From an uncultured Pirellulaceae bacterium (lineage in GTDB: Bacteria > Planctomycetota > Planctomycetia > Pirellulales > Pirellulaceae): a stretch of 64,000 bases of DNA. The notes under the pieces were generated by a model. It saw only the letters and a list, made by a program, of their open reading frames with translations. It was not told the origin of the DNA and did no database searches. The stretch's first letter is position 1. The number at the start of each line of letters is the position of its first letter. Shown one piece after another: positions 17,931 to 27,037 of the stretch. The position numbers and the translations under genes were made by a program. Where the stretch lies: the NCBI GenBank assembly GCA_938010615.1, contig CALLUY010000093.1, positions 1-64,000 of the forward strand, written 5' to 3'.

Positions 17931-18050
17931 TTAGTTTTCGGGATGGGTGCCATGGCCACGCGAAGCATGGCCATGAATTGAACAGTGAAAAAACGACACT
18001 TGAGTGAGGCATGCTCACGCAAGCGTGAAGCATGGCACCCGAAAATTAAG
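17931..18050. repeat. Palindromic element, GGGTGCCATG family
   Basis: TTAGTTTTCGGG followed closely by GGGTGCCATG on the left faces CATGGCACCCGAAAATTAA on the right. Inside is a second palindrome, CATGGCCACGCGAAGCATGG. Part of the right arm (catgctcacgcaagc) recurs at 38590-38617. It fills the gap between two convergent genes. Confidence 0.8.
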
Positions 18051-18063
18051 TTGAGCCAAACTC

Positions 18064-18936
18064 CTAGCCCAGCAATGAACTTCTGCGGAAATGAGGACCG
18101 TACGGCGATTCAACGTCGACGCCAGCGTCAACCGATTCGTTATCGATTTCCAACAAACGATCCACCAGCAATTGAGTATCGTGCTGTGTCTTTTCGAGAA
18201 GGACCATTCCGAACGATTTTGGAAGCCCCAAAGAATCGAAGCGATCTGAGGGAAAGCATCCCAACAACGAACTTGATATCTTGCGGTTCAGCTCAGGGTT
18301 TGCGGCCCATTTACATTGAAAGGATTGCAGATCGGCGGCAAAGGAAGCGATCAGGATCTGACTACGTCGAGAATGTGCCATTGGCGACATCTCTTCGTTC
18401 TCTTCACAAAAATCAGCGACGCGTTTTTCATCGAACGCAAACATCTTCGCGATTTCAACATCCGTCGTTTGAGACAGAAACAAGTCAGTCCAACGTTCGA
18501 CTTTGCGACGGAGGACATTCAAACGATCGAATCCTTTTTCGTTGATTGCTTGGCTGCCAAGCAGTATTCGCATCGCACGGCTTCGAGCTTCGATGTGACT
18601 AAGGTGGACAGAGTGAGCCAACCCAAATAGTTCATCTGAATCCTGGTAGCTGTCGTGGGCCAATACGGCAGCGGACCAAACTCGCGTGAGAAACTCGGAA
18701 ACGAAGACTTCTTCGACGACTGCTTCGATCGCCATCCACGGGCTATGATCCGGATCCGGTTCGCGAAGATCATCCTCGAACATTCTTAACGCAGCATTCC
18801 AAGAAAGAAATCTACATTTCGATGCGGTCCAGTAATCGGCAGAAGCGAGCTCTCGTGGGCCGCTGTTTCCGAATATCAGTGTAGGAGCATGGATTGCGAT
18901 CCAGCTTCCGATTTGAGCTAGTTGACTTGCGTGCAT
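18064..18936 (-). CDS. Hypothetical protein
   Basis: The 290-residue soluble, mostly helical protein has no signal peptide and no motif I recognise. It is rich in Ser, Asp and Glu; the middle (about 100-210) contains a likely extended helical stretch. Its codon use does not differ obviously from its neighbours. It is divergent from the deoxyhypusine synthase-like gene. The 274-bp gap between them contains two TTTGAGACACAA copies (18970 and 19161) but no gene. Confidence 0.65.
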   Translation of the reverse strand: MHASQLAQIGSWIAIHAPTLIFGNSGPRELASADYWTASKCRFLSWNAALRMFEDDLREPDPDHSPWMAIEAVVEEVFVSEFLTRVWSAAVLAHDSYQDSDELFGLAHSVHLSHIEARSRAMRILLGSQAINEKGFDRLNVLRRKVERWTDLFLSQTTDVEIAKMFAFDEKRVADFCEENEEMSPMAHSRRSQILIASFAADLQSFQCKWAANPELNRKISSSLLGCFPSDRFDSLGLPKSFGMVLLEKTQHDTQLLVDRLLEIDNESVDAGVDVESPYGPHFRRSSLLG

Positions 18937-19210
18937 AATTTTTTGTTGATGCCGTTAGGCTTCTTTTTGTTTGAGACACAATTGCTTGACAGCCAGTAAA
19001 GCAACTGTGGTGCCAGTGAGTGCCAAAGCCGACAAACGTCGCAATCTCGTTGTTTTACGATCTGTTTTCTGCAAAAATCTGCTTCGCGACGTTGTCGAAA
19101 AAACACGTCGTTGTCGAAAACGAACGCAAGAGGCCTTTTTGCATCATCAGAATGTTTCGTTTGAGACACAAGGCACTTTATTTCCCGGGCGGCAAATTGG
19201 CCGAAATTCA

Positions 19211-20179
19211 ATGAGTGGACCTGTTTCAAAATTTCTCGAGCTTCACTTCAGGCATTTCAACGCACGAGAAACGCTCGACACGGCAAAATCGTGGTGCAAT
19301 TTCCTGGAAGATGGAGGGAAGATGCTGGTTAGTCTGGCCGGCGCCATGAGCACCGCTGAGCTGGGCGTGTCATTGGCCAGAATGATCCGTGAAGACAAAG
19401 TCCACGCAATCTCGTGCACCGGAGCCAACCTCGAAGAAGACGTGTTCAATCTGGTCGCGAAAAACGATTACCACATGGTGCCGAACTACCGCGACCTTTC
19501 TCCAGAAGACGAATTCGAACTTCTGCAAAAAGGATTCAATCGTGTCACCGACACATGCATTCCTGAAACCGTCATGCGGCACGTGGAACACAATTTTATC
19601 GGAGTCTGTGCTGAGAATGAAAAGTCCAACAAGCGAATGACTCCGGCGGAGATTTACTTCGAGCTATTCCGACAAGGTGTTTTGGAACCTCATTTTCAGA
19701 TCCCAAGAGAAGACTCCTGGCTGATTGCTGCTTGGGAGAAAGGCATTCCCGTCTACACGCCCGGCTTCGAAGATTCGACGCTGGGCAACATCTTCGCTGC
19801 AAGAGTCATCGAAAAGAAATTGTCGACTCACGATTCGATCAAATCGGGCACGGCTCAAATGCAAGAACTGGTCCAATGGTACGTTGAAACAGACAAGGAT
19901 TCACCGATTGGATTCTTTCAGATCGGTGGAGGGATCGCAGGCGACTTTGCAATTTGCGCCGTGCCATTGATCATTCAGGATCTACAGAAAGACATTAAAC
20001 TCTGGTCATGGTTTGCTCAGATTTCTGACTCGACCACATCCTACGGATCGTATTCAGGCGCTGTGCCCAACGAGAAAATCACGTGGTGCAAACTTTCGAA
20101 AGAGTGCCCTCGATTCATGATTAACTCGGACGCTTCCATCGTCGCGCCGCTGATCTTTGGATACGTTCTGGGCGACTAG
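19211..20179 (+). CDS. Deoxyhypusine synthase-like protein
   Basis: The 322-residue enzyme is of the bacterial deoxyhypusine synthase-like group. Markers are SLAGAMSTAELG, ISCTGANLEED, HMVPNYRDL, the C-terminal GGGIAGDFAI, SDSTTSYGSYSGAVPNEKITWCKL (the Lys after Trp-Cys aligns with the catalytic Lys of the family's WGK motif) and INSDASIVAPLIFGYVLG. Eukaryotic and archaeal members modify eIF5A using spermidine; bacterial members often make homospermidine or have unknown substrates. The ATG at 19211 matches the domain start; the frame is open further upstream but non-conserved-looking. A polyamine role is supported by an N-carbamoylputrescine amidase gene elsewhere in the window. Confidence 0.88.
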   Translation: MSGPVSKFLELHFRHFNARETLDTAKSWCNFLEDGGKMLVSLAGAMSTAELGVSLARMIREDKVHAISCTGANLEEDVFNLVAKNDYHMVPNYRDLSPEDEFELLQKGFNRVTDTCIPETVMRHVEHNFIGVCAENEKSNKRMTPAEIYFELFRQGVLEPHFQIPREDSWLIAAWEKGIPVYTPGFEDSTLGNIFAARVIEKKLSTHDSIKSGTAQMQELVQWYVETDKDSPIGFFQIGGGIAGDFAICAVPLIIQDLQKDIKLWSWFAQISDSTTSYGSYSGAVPNEKITWCKLSKECPRFMINSDASIVAPLIFGYVLGD

Positions 20180-20222
20180 CGGTCGACGTTTCTTTGAAAC
20201 GCAAACCCAGTCAGAGACACCC

Positions 20223-23200
20223 CTACAACAGGTCATCCAAAGTCGTCCAGTCGACATCGTCTCGCGAATGAATCCGCTTGACCAACTCAACGGCGTCAGG
20301 TCGTTTCATCAACAAGCGAAACGCAACAGCCGCCAACGAGAGATCCTCTGCTTCGAAACATATCGCAAGCTTTCCGTCGGTTCCGTTAACCGCGGCGTTC
20401 TTGAGCCTGCACTTGCTTTCAATCATCTTCGGGATCTGACTTTCCTCTGAATTGGTCGGAAGCCCAACCAGCATACGCATTCGGCCGCCGCAATCATTGA
20501 CTAGCGGTTTCGCTTCATTGGATAACGAGTTGACCCACTGGATCACCTGTTCTGGCGCGACATCATTTTCGCGAATCAACTCTTCCATTGACAACGATTC
20601 GTTAACGCTACAGATGGCCTGCTGGGCTGCAGTTCGCAACTGGCTTGGCAAATTGTATCTAAGGATCGAATAGTCTGTCAGCACATGCTGAAAACCGCCT
20701 TCGGGCGCCACAAGTCCGTAGTACACTTGGCGTTCGATTTGCTCTGACATCGCCTCAAGCTTCGACTCAAGCTGTGCCAGCATGAGCTGCTGAGGATCGA
20801 ACAGGGCATCGCCATTTTCGCCTTCAAAACTTGTGCTTCGATTAGTGAAATCAGTCGTGATCATGTCAAGGTTTGTCTTCAGTTGCTCAATGACCGTGTT
20901 CACAGGTTGCAGATCATTCACAATGATTTGGATATACTCGCATGCAATTCGTTTTGCAAAATCGTCTTCGCGTTGAGCACACAGACGTGCCAACAATTCA
21001 GGCATCGATTCTTGAGGTGGCGTTTCCATTGCCTCTGGTGTCTGGCATGCAGCGATCGCATCCATGGTCGAATTGATCGATGCTCGCCCCTCAGCCAGTT
21101 CTTTCTCAACGTTGACTAGCCACTGTCTCATCGTCTGGCTCAGGTGCTCAACGGTTGCCTCGATCGACCCAAGCGCCAGAAACTCCAGATTGAGCATCGC
21201 GTAGCAGGCCTTGGAGATTGTGAGCATCCCTGAAATTGGGTCCGTGTTGAGGAACTGATCCATCGATTTTCGCAATCGAAGTTCGTAAGACTCTGGGCAC
21301 TCATACCCTTCCGAAGGTCCATAGACGTCGTCGAACATCGCTCTCAACTCTTCCTGAGAGCCCGCATGTTTATTCGCCAACGCAAGCAATTCTTCGCGAG
21401 ATTCAACACGCGAGCTGAGGATTTCGCCACGGACTTTCTTCTCAATGCCTGCTTCATCAACTTCCAATTGGGAAAGAATCCCTTTGGCAACTTCTATCGC
21501 ACCTTCTTTACCACTTTCGTCCAAACCGCTCCAGCGCTGAATCAACTTTTTGCAGAGCTGATCAATCAGTAGCCGTTGCATACTGACGTCGCCTGCTTTT
21601 GAAGTCGCAACACCAAATGTGCGAAGAGCAAAATGCTCCATCTCCTGCTCACTCTTGCGGCAAGCGTCAAAAAATTCGTTGCATCGTGTTGATGCAGAGA
21701 GCGAGATATACTCAGCTACAGAATCCAGTCTCGCGTCGAACTCCGACTGATTAAGATCATCTCCAAGCTCGGTGTAGTACGTATGCTCAAAAGGTGGCTC
21801 TTCGTCGAACTCCGGAATTCCGAGCGACGCGTCTCCCGGATAACCCTGCTCATTGAAGTGTCGCAATTCGGTCAGGAACGCAAAAGCATTGGCGGACGAC
21901 AGTCCCGGATCACGCATCCGTTGATAGTTTGAATGGAGCAGCACACCCGTCACAAAATCGTGTTTTAATCCCTTTTCACCAAGCAGCAATTTGACCGTGT
22001 AGGCCATGTCGAGCATCATCCCACTACCGACTCCACCGCTAATCGATGAGATGATGTAGATCCGCGGTGAGTTCGGATCGCCAGGATTCATCTTCAGCGC
22101 ATCGGCGGTTTTGCCAAGGTTTTCCGCTTTGATCAACTCACCGATTTCTTGCTCCAGTCGATCGCAAATGGATGAGAAATGGTCAGCGAACACAAGTCGC
22201 CCAAGTGGACGAAGGCCTTCGGTTTGCAACGTACGAGGAACATTGTAGATCCAGCGACGGCTTAACCAGCCAAGGTGAACTTCCGCGTTGGCACGATAGT
22301 CTTCTGGTTTTCGTAATGGAACCTCAAGCGTCTCCAGCGGGCTGACCGACTCGGTGAAGTTATTTTCAAGCTGTGCAAGATCCTTGCGATCTGAATCGAT
22401 AAAGATCGATCGAATGGAAGGAACATTTCGACTATCGCCGGCTCGCATCAAGAGCTTCGCTTTGAACTTCTCCCCTACCTTATTCGCAGTCTGTCCAATC
22501 GTAATGATCAACGTTGGCTGCACCGCCGCATCTTTCGCATCAATTTTCGGCGGCTCAACGGAAACAATACTGTTTGGCTGAAACGGGAGTGCGCGATCCG
22601 AAACCATTTCGGTGGCGTCAATTCCTTTGTTTTGATCCGGAGTGAATATAAGTGTTTCTGAGCCGTCTTCCGACTTTGTTTCAGAACGCTTGCGGGCGAT
22701 ACGAACGTTTCGTCGTTGCTTCTTGAGATCCTCGACGAAGTCGCTGCAAGACGGGTATCGAACAGCGGGATCCTTGGACAACGCACGTGCGACAGCTGCC
22801 TGATCACCTCGAGGAACCGGTCGAAGGTTCGGTTTTCCGTGCAAGTGTTGAGCAGCCAACTGAGCTGGAGTCGTACCTGGAAACGGACGAACACCCGAAA
22901 TCATTTCGCAGTACATGATCGCCAGAGAGTACTGGTCGCTACTGGCGGCTGGATGTCCATCAAAGAGCTCTGGCGCAGCATACGCAGGTGTCATGCCTTG
23001 CATCATCGATTGCGAAGCTGCGTGGAGATCCTTCATCAAGCCAAAGTCAGCAACCTTAACGTGGCCACTGACCAACAGAAGGTTTTCCGGCTTGATATCA
23101 AGGTGTTGCAGCGATTTTTCTTGCCACAGGAAATCAAGCGCGTTCGCAGCGTTACTCATGTGACGCAGCATTTCCTCGCGAGGAATCCCTGGCTCACCTT

Positions 23201-23516
23201 TGTTGACGAAAGTGTTGAAATGGTCTGCGAGGCTGGCATCTGCGAGCTCCGTAACCACGATCAGCTGACCTTCGAAAACTTCGATACGCTCAAGCGAAAG
23301 CAAAAACGGGTGCCTGAGAGACTTAACACGGTCAAGCGCTTTCAACTCAGACATCGCGCGTTTTTCATCATGAAAACCGTAAACGATTTTGAGTGCTTTT
23401 TTCAATCCGCCCGGCGCTTCGGCAGACCAGACTTCACCGAAGCCTCCGGAGCCAATTCGCTTTTCAAGTTTGTAGCCGAGAATATTCGCGGCGGGTTTAA
23501 TCGGTTTCGTCGACAC
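20223..23516 (-). CDS. Ser/Thr protein kinase fused to tubulin-like (Tubulin_2) domain
   Basis: The 1097-residue protein has an N-terminal Hanks-type kinase (about 12-270): glycine loop GSGGFGEVW at 22-30, Lys43, catalytic HLDIKPEN at 138-145 (HLD in place of HRD), DFG at 157-159 and APE near 181-183. After a linker, a large domain starts at about 334 (TLIITIGQTANKVGEKFKAK). It contains the tubulin/FtsZ-type nucleotide loop SGGVGSG at 493-499, followed by a helix, matching bacterial tubulin-like proteins of the Tubulin_2 type. The rest is helical. It probably couples phosphorylation to GTP-driven assembly. The AAA+ gene lies 80 bp upstream on the same strand; an FHA protein is divergent nearby. 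Confidence 0.88.
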   Translation of the reverse strand: MSTKPIKPAANILGYKLEKRIGSGGFGEVWSAEAPGGLKKALKIVYGFHDEKRAMSELKALDRVKSLRHPFLLSLERIEVFEGQLIVVTELADASLADHFNTFVNKGEPGIPREEMLRHMSNAANALDFLWQEKSLQHLDIKPENLLLVSGHVKVADFGLMKDLHAASQSMMQGMTPAYAAPELFDGHPAASSDQYSLAIMYCEMISGVRPFPGTTPAQLAAQHLHGKPNLRPVPRGDQAAVARALSKDPAVRYPSCSDFVEDLKKQRRNVRIARKRSETKSEDGSETLIFTPDQNKGIDATEMVSDRALPFQPNSIVSVEPPKIDAKDAAVQPTLIITIGQTANKVGEKFKAKLLMRAGDSRNVPSIRSIFIDSDRKDLAQLENNFTESVSPLETLEVPLRKPEDYRANAEVHLGWLSRRWIYNVPRTLQTEGLRPLGRLVFADHFSSICDRLEQEIGELIKAENLGKTADALKMNPGDPNSPRIYIISSISGGVGSGMMLDMAYTVKLLLGEKGLKHDFVTGVLLHSNYQRMRDPGLSSANAFAFLTELRHFNEQGYPGDASLGIPEFDEEPPFEHTYYTELGDDLNQSEFDARLDSVAEYISLSASTRCNEFFDACRKSEQEMEHFALRTFGVATSKAGDVSMQRLLIDQLCKKLIQRWSGLDESGKEGAIEVAKGILSQLEVDEAGIEKKVRGEILSSRVESREELLALANKHAGSQEELRAMFDDVYGPSEGYECPESYELRLRKSMDQFLNTDPISGMLTISKACYAMLNLEFLALGSIEATVEHLSQTMRQWLVNVEKELAEGRASINSTMDAIAACQTPEAMETPPQESMPELLARLCAQREDDFAKRIACEYIQIIVNDLQPVNTVIEQLKTNLDMITTDFTNRSTSFEGENGDALFDPQQLMLAQLESKLEAMSEQIERQVYYGLVAPEGGFQHVLTDYSILRYNLPSQLRTAAQQAICSVNESLSMEELIRENDVAPEQVIQWVNSLSNEAKPLVNDCGGRMRMLVGLPTNSEESQIPKMIESKCRLKNAAVNGTDGKLAICFEAEDLSLAAVAFRLLMKRPDAVELVKRIHSRDDVDWTTLDDLL

Positions 23517-23596
23517 GGGATAGCCTTAAGCCGGTGGGGTGGAATGTGGAAATGGGAGAACGGTTTTGAAACCGCTAGTGGAATTCGTGGTTGTGT

Positions 23597-24955
23597 TTAG
23601 CTGACGCCTTTAGCCATCGTTCGAGGTGCGCCTTCGAGTACTTCAGTGAAGTAACTTTTGGCGACTCGATCGAAATACTCAGGACGCAACTCCATCGGAA
23701 TGTCGTTGTAGACACAGAAGTTTCGAATTTGGCTAAGCAAGTCTCGTGGATGACAGCGTCGCAGACGTCTGTTGTGAGCCTTGTAGTGCGTGTTCAACAG
23801 GTACTCGACTGCATCTTCTTCGTACTCGCAGCCGAACTTCTCGCAGTAGATCCGAAACAGCAAGTGAAACTCTTTGCATGACGGATCTGCAATCTCGATC
23901 TTGTACGGAATGCGACGCATGAATGCTTCGTCCACCAATTGAGATGGTTCAAGATTCGTTGAGAAGATGATCAATTGCTCAAATGGAACCTGAATCTTCT
24001 TGCCTGTGGAGATCTGCAGAAAGTCGATACGACTCTCGAGTGGAACGATCCAGCGATTCAGAAGTTCTTGCGGCTCAACTCGCTGGCGACCAAAGTCATC
24101 AATCAACAAGCAGCCACAATTGCTTTTCATTTGCAGTGACGCTTCGCTGACGTTGCTGACTGGATCGTGCCGAATCTCCAACGAGTCCATCGTCATCTCG
24201 CCACCGACGACAACGGTCGGCCGTTTGATTTTGACCCAGCGTCGATCAAACGCAAAAGCGCTCATCATGCTCTCTCCGTCATCCTGTGCGCGATGATGAT
24301 AGGCCGCATCAAAGAGTTTGATAATTTGACCATCTTCAAAAATTGCGTTCGGAATCCAGATCTCCTGGCCAAAGCACTGTGTAATTCGCTGTGCAAGCGT
24401 GGACTTTCCGTTCCCGGGTTCGCCATACAGGAACAGTCCAGCGCCTGAATTGATCGCCGGTCCAAGACTCTCGAACAGCGTTTCGTTGATCGAAATATCG
24501 CGAAAAGCATTTCGCAGCTGCGAACGCTTCGGCGACTCAGCGCGAATCGTTTGAGCTTCTACGCTAAGCACGTAGTCCATCAACGGGACCGGTGCCGGTC
24601 CAACGTAAGAGCATGACTGACTATAGATGATTGCCCGATCACGCCCCTCTTCTGTCAGAGAGTAGTTGTAATCGTTTAGCGGAGCCGACCCTTTGTGAAC
24701 AATAAATCTGCGTGCACGCAACGTTTGGTACAGCTCTTCCAAAATCGTGAATGGGAGGCATAAATCGTTCGCCAGTTGTCGACCGCTGCTTACACCAACG
24801 TTCGAAAGTCGTTTGACAATCAAGGATTCAATCAGAGAGACCGGAAGCCCAGTATCTGAAATCGACGATGGCTCGCTAGGACGAAATGATTCGTCCGCCA
24901 TGATCGTAGCCAAAAGACTATTACTAAGTGAAGCGTTGGATAGTGTGTCAGTCAT
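23597..24955 (-). CDS. AAA+ ATPase with winged-helix-like N-terminal region
   Basis: The 452-residue protein has an N-terminal helical part (about 35-110) resembling a winged helix (LIVKRLSNVGVSSGRQLANDL). An AAA+ module follows with Walker A GEPGNGKS at 178-185, Walker B CLLIDDFG, sensor 1 IIFSTNLEP and an arginine-finger region FMRRIPYKIEI, then a helical lid. It resembles chaperone-like or MoxR-like regulatory ATPases of planctomycetes. The ATG at 24955 is preferred over an upstream GTG (25006), which would add 17 residues. It likely shares a transcript with the kinase-tubulin gene downstream and may remodel it. Confidence 0.85.
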   Translation of the reverse strand: MTDTLSNASLSNSLLATIMADESFRPSEPSSISDTGLPVSLIESLIVKRLSNVGVSSGRQLANDLCLPFTILEELYQTLRARRFIVHKGSAPLNDYNYSLTEEGRDRAIIYSQSCSYVGPAPVPLMDYVLSVEAQTIRAESPKRSQLRNAFRDISINETLFESLGPAINSGAGLFLYGEPGNGKSTLAQRITQCFGQEIWIPNAIFEDGQIIKLFDAAYHHRAQDDGESMMSAFAFDRRWVKIKRPTVVVGGEMTMDSLEIRHDPVSNVSEASLQMKSNCGCLLIDDFGRQRVEPQELLNRWIVPLESRIDFLQISTGKKIQVPFEQLIIFSTNLEPSQLVDEAFMRRIPYKIEIADPSCKEFHLLFRIYCEKFGCEYEEDAVEYLLNTHYKAHNRRLRRCHPRDLLSQIRNFCVYNDIPMELRPEYFDRVAKSYFTEVLEGAPRTMAKGVS

Positions 24956-25018
24956 ATTGCGGTTGTCTCGCAAATTAGTGATGTAAAGCCCGAAACAGTA
25001 GGTCACGATTAATCGCTG

Positions 25019-25237
25019 GTGCTCAAGAAATACGAGTTGTTTGGAAACAAACTTGTTGAACCAAAACTCGAAACAACCCTTACCACCGTCAATACTGGAT
25101 CGGTTGGCTGCCCCGCTCCCCCTGACTTGGGGAATTCTGGAATCCAGAAGAAATCAAACAACTCGAGCCCAAAGAGCAAGCTAGAAATCCTCGGTAGCAA
25201 TCTGCTGCGAAACCAAACCATGACTTTTCCTTTCTAG
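25019..25237 (+). CDS. Possible 72-residue small protein upstream of FHA-EAL gene
   Basis: A GTG-started frame runs between the divergent AAA+ gene and the FHA-EAL gene and stops 2 bp before the latter's ATG (TAG-CC-ATG), a spacing typical of translational coupling. The product is rich in Ser, Asn and Lys with a central GCPAPPDLG stretch and no hydrophobic segment. No ribosome-binding site is obvious. It could be a real small partner of the locus or a chance frame in the leader. Confidence 0.4.
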   Translation: MLKKYELFGNKLVEPKLETTLTTVNTGSVGCPAPPDLGNSGIQKKSNNSSPKSKLEILGSNLLRNQTMTFPF

Positions 25238-25239
25238 CC

Positions 25240-26427
25240 ATGACTACAAACGAACAAATTAACCAACCTGTACAAGATCCCGAGGTTTCCTCGTGCTGGT
25301 TTTTGTCTGGACAGACCAGCGAGTCGGAGCCGCTTCGCAAGTTCCCGATCCATTCAGACACGTTCACTGTTGGGCGACAGTCTGATTCATCATTGTGTTT
25401 GCCAACGGGTTGCATTTCGAAAAATCATGCTGAATTAACGTTTCGCGCAGATGGTGCACTGCTCCTGAATGATCTTGGAAGCACAAACGGCACATATATA
25501 AATGGCGAACCGATCAAGGGTGAGACTGTTCTCCACGAAGGCGACATCGTTCAGTTCGCCACCATCGTTTTTCGAATTGGCTCCGACAACGTCGAATCAG
25601 CCGGAAACACGATCGCCGAAGATGTTTGCGATCAAGCACTGGCGATAATCCAATTCGAGCGATTGATCAGCGACGGTGGTCTGTATCCACACTTTCAACC
25701 AATCGTCACCCTTAACGATCAAAAGCGAATCGGCTACGAAGTTCTCGGAAGAAGCCGCTTATTCGGATTGCAATCTCCGCATGAAATGTTCACGGCGGCC
25801 TCGCAACTGAATATGGAAGCTCAGCTCAGCGAGGCATTTCGGCATCGAGGCGTCGAAATTGGAACTGCTTTCGGATCAGAAATGAACCTGTTCGTTAACA
25901 CACATCCGAAAGAACTGGATCGTCCGGAATTCTACGATTCCCTGAGATCGCTTCGAGAAGCAGCTCCTGAGCAGTTGATCACTTTGGAAATTCATGAAGG
26001 AGCATCGACCAATCTAACCATGATGCGAGAGCTTTGTGCATTCTTGGCTGACTTCGACATCAAGCTTGCATTTGATGATTTCGGCGTCGGTCGTGCCCGA
26101 TTGGTTGAACTCGCAGAAGTTCGTCCGGACTTTCTGAAGTTCGACATGGGCCTTACGAAAAACATCGAAACGGCTCCACCACGCCGTCAGGAGCTAGTGG
26201 GCTTGTTCGCCACGATGGTCAACAGCCTTGGGATCAAAACCTTGGCCGAGGGCGTCGAAACGCGAGAGTGCCACGAAATCCTGGTCGAAATGGGATTTGA
26301 GCTTGGGCAGGGATATTATTACGGGCGTCCTTCACCAATCTCGAAATACGCTGATATGGGCGAACCAACGACCGATCCGAAAATTTCAAAAGAAAACGCA
26401 GACGAAGGCACGGTAGACTTCGTTTAG
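25240..26427 (+). CDS. FHA domain-EAL domain protein (putative c-di-GMP phosphodiesterase)
   Basis: The 395-residue protein has an FHA domain at about 30-115 (FTVGRQSDS with Arg46, SKNHAEL, DLGSTNGTYING), which binds phosphothreonine. An EAL domain spans about 145-365: EVL at 167-169 in place of EAL, Asn220, E250 in LEIHE, DD at 279-280 (AFDDFGVG), K300 and EGVE near 338. The metal and catalytic residues of active c-di-GMP phosphodiesterases appear present. It is divergent from the AAA+/kinase-tubulin pair, suggesting that the kinase's phosphorylation is read by the FHA and converted into a change of c-di-GMP. Confidence 0.9.
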   Translation: MTTNEQINQPVQDPEVSSCWFLSGQTSESEPLRKFPIHSDTFTVGRQSDSSLCLPTGCISKNHAELTFRADGALLLNDLGSTNGTYINGEPIKGETVLHEGDIVQFATIVFRIGSDNVESAGNTIAEDVCDQALAIIQFERLISDGGLYPHFQPIVTLNDQKRIGYEVLGRSRLFGLQSPHEMFTAASQLNMEAQLSEAFRHRGVEIGTAFGSEMNLFVNTHPKELDRPEFYDSLRSLREAAPEQLITLEIHEGASTNLTMMRELCAFLADFDIKLAFDDFGVGRARLVELAEVRPDFLKFDMGLTKNIETAPPRRQELVGLFATMVNSLGIKTLAEGVETRECHEILVEMGFELGQGYYYGRPSPISKYADMGEPTTDPKISKENADEGTVDFV

Positions 26428-26713
26428 CTTTGTGCCGAATTCAAAACGAAGCGGCAACCTACTGCTGCACTACGAAATTCAGAGCATATTCTGAACTTTG
26501 CAGAGCCCCTTCTCGATAAAAATGCTGATGAACGTGGATTTTTCAGCCGATACGCTGTCCAACGGCAGAAATGCGCAGTTGCTGGCAACGATTTCGGAAT
26601 CCTCCGCAATCCTCGCGTTTTCCTGTTTTATCGTCTTAACGGGCCTGAAACGCTTTGTTACACTCTGCCGCTCAAAATCAACGGTGATCTCTCCCACACG
26701 GTAGGGCAGGAAA

Positions 26714-26887
26714 ATGGCAAAATCTGGCGGACGCAAAAAGAAACTCGAAGTGGTTCATCTCGTTTGCGAAGAGACAGGCGACTACAACTACACTCTGCGA
26801 CGAAAGTCTGGCGGCGAGAAGCTGAAGCTCAAGAAGTACAGCCCGCGTTTGCGTCGTCGCACGCTCCACGTTGAAAAGAAAAAATAG
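26714..26887 (+). CDS. rpmG: 50S ribosomal protein bL33, zinc-free type
   Basis: The 57-residue basic protein shows VHLVCEETGDYNYTLRRKSG, then KLKLKKYSPRLRRRTLH. The pattern ETGDYNYT, KKYSPRLRR and TLHVEKKK is that of bL33. Only one cysteine remains and the second Cys pair is absent (YSP in place of YCP), so it is the non-zinc-binding form. The start is supported by an AGG-rich segment (gtagggcaggaaa) before the ATG. The 286 bp before it contain no other gene that I can support. Confidence 0.9.
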   Translation: MAKSGGRKKKLEVVHLVCEETGDYNYTLRRKSGGEKLKLKKYSPRLRRRTLHVEKKK

Positions 26888-26902
26888 GTTTGGGCTCAAT
26901 CC

Positions 26903-26992
26903 GTGGGGCAGATTTTCAGTCTGCCAATTGGATCTGTTTGGCAGGTTAAAAACTTGCCCCGCTAAGACTTGCCCCACTGAAACCTGCCCCAC
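26903..26992. repeat. Palindromic element, GTGGGGCAG family
   Basis: GTGGGGCAG at 26903 faces CTGCCCCAC at 26984-26992. Inside are further shorter copies: cttgccccgc, cttgccccac, and cagtctgcc against ggcaggtt. The right half is thus a run of three related CTTGCCCC or CTGCCCC units. It lies between L33 and the methyltransferase. Confidence 0.8.
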
Positions 26993-27037
26993 GTGATGTC
27001 GGCACTTCTTTATCTTGTCCGACGGTACCATTTTCTT

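Noticed and set aside
18918-19229. Minus-strand frame across the divergent promoter region
   Set aside because: It overlaps the starts of two supported genes and has no motif; it reads as a chance frame.
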